From contig CANGFL010000105.1 in the NCBI GenBank assembly GCA_947453015.1, positions 1 through 5,716 on the forward strand: a DNA stretch of 5,716 bases, given 5' to 3'. Within the stretch, counting starts at the first letter, position 1, and every line of letters starts with the position of its first letter. Source of the DNA: Oxalobacteraceae bacterium. GTDB lineage: Bacteria; Pseudomonadota; Gammaproteobacteria; Burkholderiales; Burkholderiaceae_D. Shown here in pieces: positions 1-5,716 of the stretch. A program made the translations under genes and the position numbers. The notes beneath the pieces were generated by a model that was not told the origin of the DNA, did not search any database, and saw only the letters and a program-made list of their open reading frames with translations.

Positions 1-664
1 CGCTCGCTTGCACCCCAGGGAGTTGGCGCAGCGTGATGCCAGCTTCATGAACCTTACGTCGCTCGGCACGAATATTTTTTCGTTTTTTTTGTTCTAGCGT
101 TGAAAGAAATTGTTCAAAATTTTCAAAGCCTTGATTTTTCCAATGAAATTGAACGCCTTTGCGCAGCATAAATCCCGCATCTTCTAACAGTTTCGCTTCT
201 CGCTCAGGCGGATAAAGAATGTGCGTTGAGGAGAGATCATTTTTTTCTTGTACTTCTTTGAGCGCAGTTATCAACGCCGCTCGTGCTTCTGCATCTATCG
301 CAAGCAGCCGACTACCTGTCACCGGTGTAAACGGAATCGCGGATAACAGTTTTGGGTAGTACTCCAAGCCATTGCGTCGATAAGCGTCGGCCCAGGCCCA
401 ATCGAATACATATTCACCATACGAATGAAACTTTGCATACATAGGTAATGCGGCGACCAGATTGTCGCCTTGCCAAATCGTGAGGTACTGAGGCTGCCAG
501 CCGGATTTTTTACTGGCACTACCGGATTCATGCAGGGCGTGCAGAAAGGCATACGACAGAAACGGATTCGCCTCGGCCTGCGAACCAACCAGATCATCCC
601 ATGTGCTTGGTTGCAGTTCGGCCAGAGAAGAAAGGATGCGCGTGCGATAATTCTGGTTTTGCAG
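1..664 (-). CDS. COG3146/DUF482 family GNAT-like acyltransferase, partial (C-terminus beyond left edge)
   Basis: The minus strand is open from a proposed CTG start at 664-662 to position 1, giving 221 residues without a stop. I recognise the COG3146 (DUF482) family, GNAT-fold proteins loosely linked to FemAB-type peptidoglycan aminoacyltransferases; substrate and reaction are not firmly known. Family hallmarks are NPFLSYAFLHALHESGS at residues 33-49, YGEYVFDWAWADAY at 82-95, YYPKL at 102-106 and PFTPVTGSRLL at 111-121. Members are usually near 380-400 residues, so about 160-180 C-terminal residues are missing. The first in-frame ATG (442-440, residue 75) lies after the first conserved block and cannot be the true start. 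CTG at 664 is preceded by AAAGAGG with a 6-nt spacer and gives an N-terminus of the expected length; TTG at 736-734 is an alternative without a visible ribosome binding site. The gene is divergent from nadE. Family assignment is solid, start and function less so. Confidence 0.85.
   Translation of the reverse strand, partial: MQNQNYRTRILSSLAELQPSTWDDLVGSQAEANPFLSYAFLHALHESGSASKKSGWQPQYLTIWQGDNLVAALPMYAKFHSYGEYVFDWAWADAYRRNGLEYYPKLLSAIPFTPVTGSRLLAIDAEARAALITALKEVQEKNDLSSTHILYPPEREAKLLEDAGFMLRKGVQFHWKNQGFENFEQFLSTLEQKKRKNIRAERRKVHEAGITLRQLPGVQAS
643..651 (+). promoter_or_regulatory. Candidate extended -10 promoter for nadE
   Basis: The sequence TGCGATAAT fits an extended -10 element (TGn followed by a hexamer matching TATAAT at five of six positions). 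No good -35 hexamer is seen 16-18 bases upstream, which extended -10 promoters tolerate. It would start transcription near 657-659, leaving a leader of about 35 bases before the nadE ATG at 693. It lies inside the first codons of the divergent acyltransferase gene because the space between the two starts is only 28 bp. Pattern match only. Confidence 0.35.
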
Positions 665-670
665 GATTAG

Positions 671-677
671 CCTCTTT
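671..677 (-). promoter_or_regulatory. Ribosome binding site supporting the CTG start of the acyltransferase gene
   Basis: On the minus strand the sequence reads AAAGAGG, then six bases, then CTG at 664-662. No ATG, GTG or TTG exists in frame between this site and the conserved N-terminal block, so the site decides the start. ATC at 667-665 is the other rare candidate but lies only three bases from the site. Confidence 0.5.
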
Positions 678-692
678 GAAGCTTGGTTACCG

Positions 693-2689
<1,997 letters not shown>

Positions 2690-2699
2690 GCTAGCTAGC
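2690..2699. repeat. Perfect 10-bp palindrome filling the glnB/Smr convergent gap
   Basis: GCTAGCTAGC is a perfect palindrome occupying the entire 10 bp between the glnB stop (2687-2689) and the stop of the converging Smr gene (2700-2702). With flanking bases (GGT before, ACC after) it can form a weak imperfect stem-loop with a bulge and a mismatch. Neither strand has a run of T after it, so it is not a canonical intrinsic terminator; a role in ending convergent transcription is only a guess. Confidence 0.4.
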
Positions 2700-3317
2700 C
2701 TAACCCTTAAGTAATACCATCAGCGCGCCGCTGCCACCATCGGCTGCGCGCGCCTGACAAAAAGCCAGTACTTCGTCTTTTTGTACCAGCCAATTTCTCA
2801 CCTTGTTTTTCAACACAGGTTTTTTCCCTAGCGATCCCAAGCCTTTGCCGTGAATGATGCGTACGCAGCGCATTCCGCGTTTGACTGAATCGCGCACGAA
2901 CTGACTCAAAGCTTCACGCGCTTGATCAGTACGTAAGCCATGCAAATCTAATTGATCTTGTGTGACCCAACCACCGCCACGTAATTTTCGTAGTACATCG
3001 GGGCCGATACCGCCGCGCACAAAGCTAAGGTCTTCATCTATCTGTAGCAGCGTATCGATACTAAATTCATCGGATAAGGATTCATGCAATGCAGCTTCAT
3101 CATCCGCCAGTCGTTGATGAGCGATGGGTTGAGGTCGAGGTAATGGAGTGCTGACTCGTGCAGCCGTTCTCAGTGGCGCAACCTCTCCAACAGTAGTGCG
3201 AAAGAGATTCGCCTCGCGCTCACGCTCACGACGTTCTTGTTCCGCTTTAAGCGCTGCTTCAGCGCGTGATTTCAATCGCTGCTTCAGCGCCTTGAGTTCG
3301 GCAAGGTCTTTGATCAT
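2700..3317 (-). CDS. Smr-domain protein (Smr/MutS2 C-terminal family)
   Basis: A 205-residue protein whose C-terminal half is an Smr domain, a fold found as a nucleic-acid nicking or ribonuclease module in MutS2 and SmrB. Residues 1-40 are a highly charged Lys/Arg/Glu-rich probable helix or coiled coil; about 41-95 are a low-complexity linker rich in Pro, Ala and acidic residues; VRGGIGPDVLRKLRGG at 100-115 precedes the domain. The domain has both signatures: LDLHGLRT at 123-130, with the Asp124/His126 pair implicated in catalysis in related proteins, and HGKGLGS at 156-162, followed by GGSGALMVLL at 194-203. Length and layout resemble the stand-alone SmrA/SmrB proteins; SmrB of E. coli cleaves mRNA at collided ribosomes, but I cannot say whether this protein is an orthologue. 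The start ATG at 3317-3315 has TAGGAG with a six-base spacer. It lies 55 bp after trxB on the same strand. Confidence 0.9.
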   Translation of the reverse strand: MIKDLAELKALKQRLKSRAEAALKAEQERREREREANLFRTTVGEVAPLRTAARVSTPLPRPQPIAHQRLADDEAALHESLSDEFSIDTLLQIDEDLSFVRGGIGPDVLRKLRGGGWVTQDQLDLHGLRTDQAREALSQFVRDSVKRGMRCVRIIHGKGLGSLGKKPVLKNKVRNWLVQKDEVLAFCQARAADGGSGALMVLLKG

Positions 3318-3349
3318 GCAGGTCTCCTAAAGGGAACTGCGAAATTTTA

Positions 3350-3364
3350 GACAGCGGCGCTGTC
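3350..3364 (-). terminator. Small hairpin between trxB and the Smr gene (weak terminator candidate)
   Basis: On the minus strand GACAGC and GCTGTC form a perfect 6-bp stem around a 3-base loop, starting 9 bases after the trxB stop. It is followed by TAAAATTT, which is too poor in T for a strong intrinsic terminator, so partial read-through into the Smr gene is likely. The bases just after the stem (TAAAAT, 3349-3344) also match a -10 hexamer at five of six positions, so this spot could instead carry an Smr promoter, although no -35 is seen. Confidence 0.35.
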
Positions 3365-3372
3365 CTCAGCTT

Positions 3373-4505
<1,133 letters not shown>

Positions 4506-5716
4506 ATGAGCCGAAACACCTCCACCTATACCCGAACACCCCCTGCCGCGGCACCCGACCCCCTGCCGAATCGACTAATACGCCTGCTTTCCGAGGCCCG
4601 TTGGCTGTTGTTGGCCGTTATTGGTGCCTACCTCACGCTGGTCATGTTTACGTATTCGACGGCCGATTCTGGCTGGTCGCATGCAGGAATGACGACTAAG
4701 CCCTTGAATTGGGGTGGCTCGGCAGGCGCATGGCTATCGGATTTGATGTTTTACATTTTTGGATTTTCTGCCTGGTGGTGGTGCGTGGCGATGTTGGCCG
4801 CCGTTTGGGTGAGTTACCGACGTCTGGCGAATCGTTTTTTCCTCCAGCAAGAACAGGAAGCGCCGCATCGTTATGAAATGTTCATACGTATCGGTGGTTT
4901 TGTGTTGTTGGTGCTGGGCAGTTGCGGCCTCGAATTTGTACGCATGTACAGCCTGAAAGTGAAACTCCCACGTGACCCCGGTGGTGTATTGGGTGAATTA
5001 GTTGGTGGCAGCGCACAAGCAGGTTTTGGTTTTGATGGTGGCACCTTGCTGCTGCTAATGCTGTTTGGTTTGGGTTTTAGCTTGTGCTTTCATGTGTCAT
5101 GGTTGGCTGTCGCTGAGCGTTTGGGCGGAGCGATAGAGAGTTTTGTTCAATTGCTCAACGCGCTGTACGTTGAGTGGCAGGATCGCAAGGTTGGTCATGA
5201 GGCGGCCGTCAAGCGTGAAGAAGTTGTTGAACAAGAACGCGCTCGTATAGTCGAATCCAAGGCAAGTGCGCCTATACAAATCGTGCCGCAAGTGGTGTCG
5301 GTACCTAAATCTGAGCGCGCGCAAAAAGAAAAACAGGTATCGCTGTTTTTGGATATGCCAGATACCAATTTGCCGCCGCTATCCTTACTTGATGAGCCAC
5401 CCACCGAGCAGGAAACAGTCAGCGTCGATACGTTGGAGTTTGTAAGCCGGCTGATCGAGAAAAAACTCTCAGATTTTGGCGTTGAAGTTCGGGTGGTTGC
5501 CGCGTATCCCGGGCCCGTGATTACGCGTTACGAAATCGAACCGGCGACCGGCGTCAAAGGGAGTCAAATCGTAAACCTCGCACGCGATCTGGCGCGCGCC
5601 TTGTCGTTAACATCGATACGCGTGGTTGAGACCATCCCCGGCAAGAACTACATGGGGCTTGAGCTGCCTAACCCCAACCGACAAATCGTTCGCCTGACTG
5701 AAATTGTTGGATCGAA
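4506..5716 (+). CDS. ftsK: DNA translocase FtsK, partial (C-terminal motor beyond right edge)
   Basis: FtsK is a divisome membrane protein that pumps DNA at the septum and activates XerCD recombination at dif. The frame is open from ATG 4506 to the edge, 403 residues. Four membrane helices are visible at about 32-50, 74-104, 127-146 and 179-200, with the family segment PRDPGGVLGELVGG at 155-168 between helices 3 and 4. A charged cytoplasmic linker spans about 205-305 and includes a Glu/Lys/Arg-rich likely helix at 225-255. LPPLSLLD at 289-296 precedes the alpha part of the motor, which continues with GVEVRVVAAYPGPVITRYE at 325-343. The Walker A loop and the gamma DNA-reading domain are not in the window. 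The roughly 100-residue linker suggests a protein near 770-810 residues, as in pseudomonads and xanthomonads, rather than the long-linker E. coli form. GTG 4497 in the same frame is an alternative start; an in-frame stop at 4464 limits upstream extension. Confidence 0.95.
   Translation, partial: MSRNTSTYTRTPPAAAPDPLPNRLIRLLSEARWLLLAVIGAYLTLVMFTYSTADSGWSHAGMTTKPLNWGGSAGAWLSDLMFYIFGFSAWWWCVAMLAAVWVSYRRLANRFFLQQEQEAPHRYEMFIRIGGFVLLVLGSCGLEFVRMYSLKVKLPRDPGGVLGELVGGSAQAGFGFDGGTLLLLMLFGLGFSLCFHVSWLAVAERLGGAIESFVQLLNALYVEWQDRKVGHEAAVKREEVVEQERARIVESKASAPIQIVPQVVSVPKSERAQKEKQVSLFLDMPDTNLPPLSLLDEPPTEQETVSVDTLEFVSRLIEKKLSDFGVEVRVVAAYPGPVITRYEIEPATGVKGSQIVNLARDLARALSLTSIRVVETIPGKNYMGLELPNPNRQIVRLTEIVGS

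Noticed and set aside
319..597. 92-residue minus-strand frame within the acyltransferase region
   Set aside because: It is an alternative frame on the same strand; the frame carrying NPFLSYAFL, YGEYVFDWAWADAY and PFTPVTG is the real one.
470..670. 66-residue plus-strand open frame upstream of nadE
   Set aside because: It is antisense to the conserved start of the acyltransferase gene and has no recognisable features.
5097..5404. Two overlapping minus-strand open frames inside ftsK
   Set aside because: Both are antisense to the fourth helix and linker of FtsK, which has clear family sequence in its own frame.

Overview
The window looks like ordinary chromosomal housekeeping DNA from a gammaproteobacterium. 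The evidence is a glutamine-dependent NadE next to a GlnB-type PII protein with the uridylylation tyrosine, a low-molecular-weight thioredoxin reductase, and a four-helix FtsK with the short linker typical of non-enteric gammaproteobacteria. Base composition appears moderate (not calculated). I cannot name the family or genus. I see no transposase, integrase, tRNA, rRNA, CRISPR array or phage gene.

Layout: (1) Positions 1-664, minus strand: 5' part of a COG3146/DUF482 GNAT-like acyltransferase gene that runs off the left edge and appears to start at a CTG codon. (2) 693-2318, plus: nadE, glutamine-hydrolysing NAD+ synthetase, only 28 bp from the divergent acyltransferase start. (3) 2351-2689, plus: glnB, nitrogen-signalling PII protein, 32 bp after nadE with a strong ribosome binding site and a GTG start. 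(4) 2700-3317, minus: Smr-domain gene converging on glnB with a 10-bp gap that is itself a perfect palindrome. (5) 3373-4326, minus: trxB, 55 bp upstream of the Smr gene in the same direction, with a small hairpin between them. (6) 4327-4505: trxB/ftsK divergent control region holding an imperfect 23-bp-period repeat. (7) 4506-5716, plus: 5' half of ftsK, cut by the right edge.

How the genes work together: nadE and glnB probably form one transcription unit. NadE uses glutamine as its ammonia source and PII reports 2-oxoglutarate, ATP/ADP and (through uridylylation) glutamine, so the pair joins NAD+ synthesis to nitrogen status. This is the most biologically suggestive arrangement here, but PII control of a NadE is not new as a concept. 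trxB (cytosolic thiol redox) and ftsK (division and chromosome translocation) are divergent neighbours, an arrangement close to the enterobacterial trxB-lrp-ftsK locus but without lrp between them.

I found no convincing undescribed system. The points most worth checking are the non-ATG start and tightly packed divergent start region at 643-693, the nadE-glnB pairing, and the repeat upstream of trxB.
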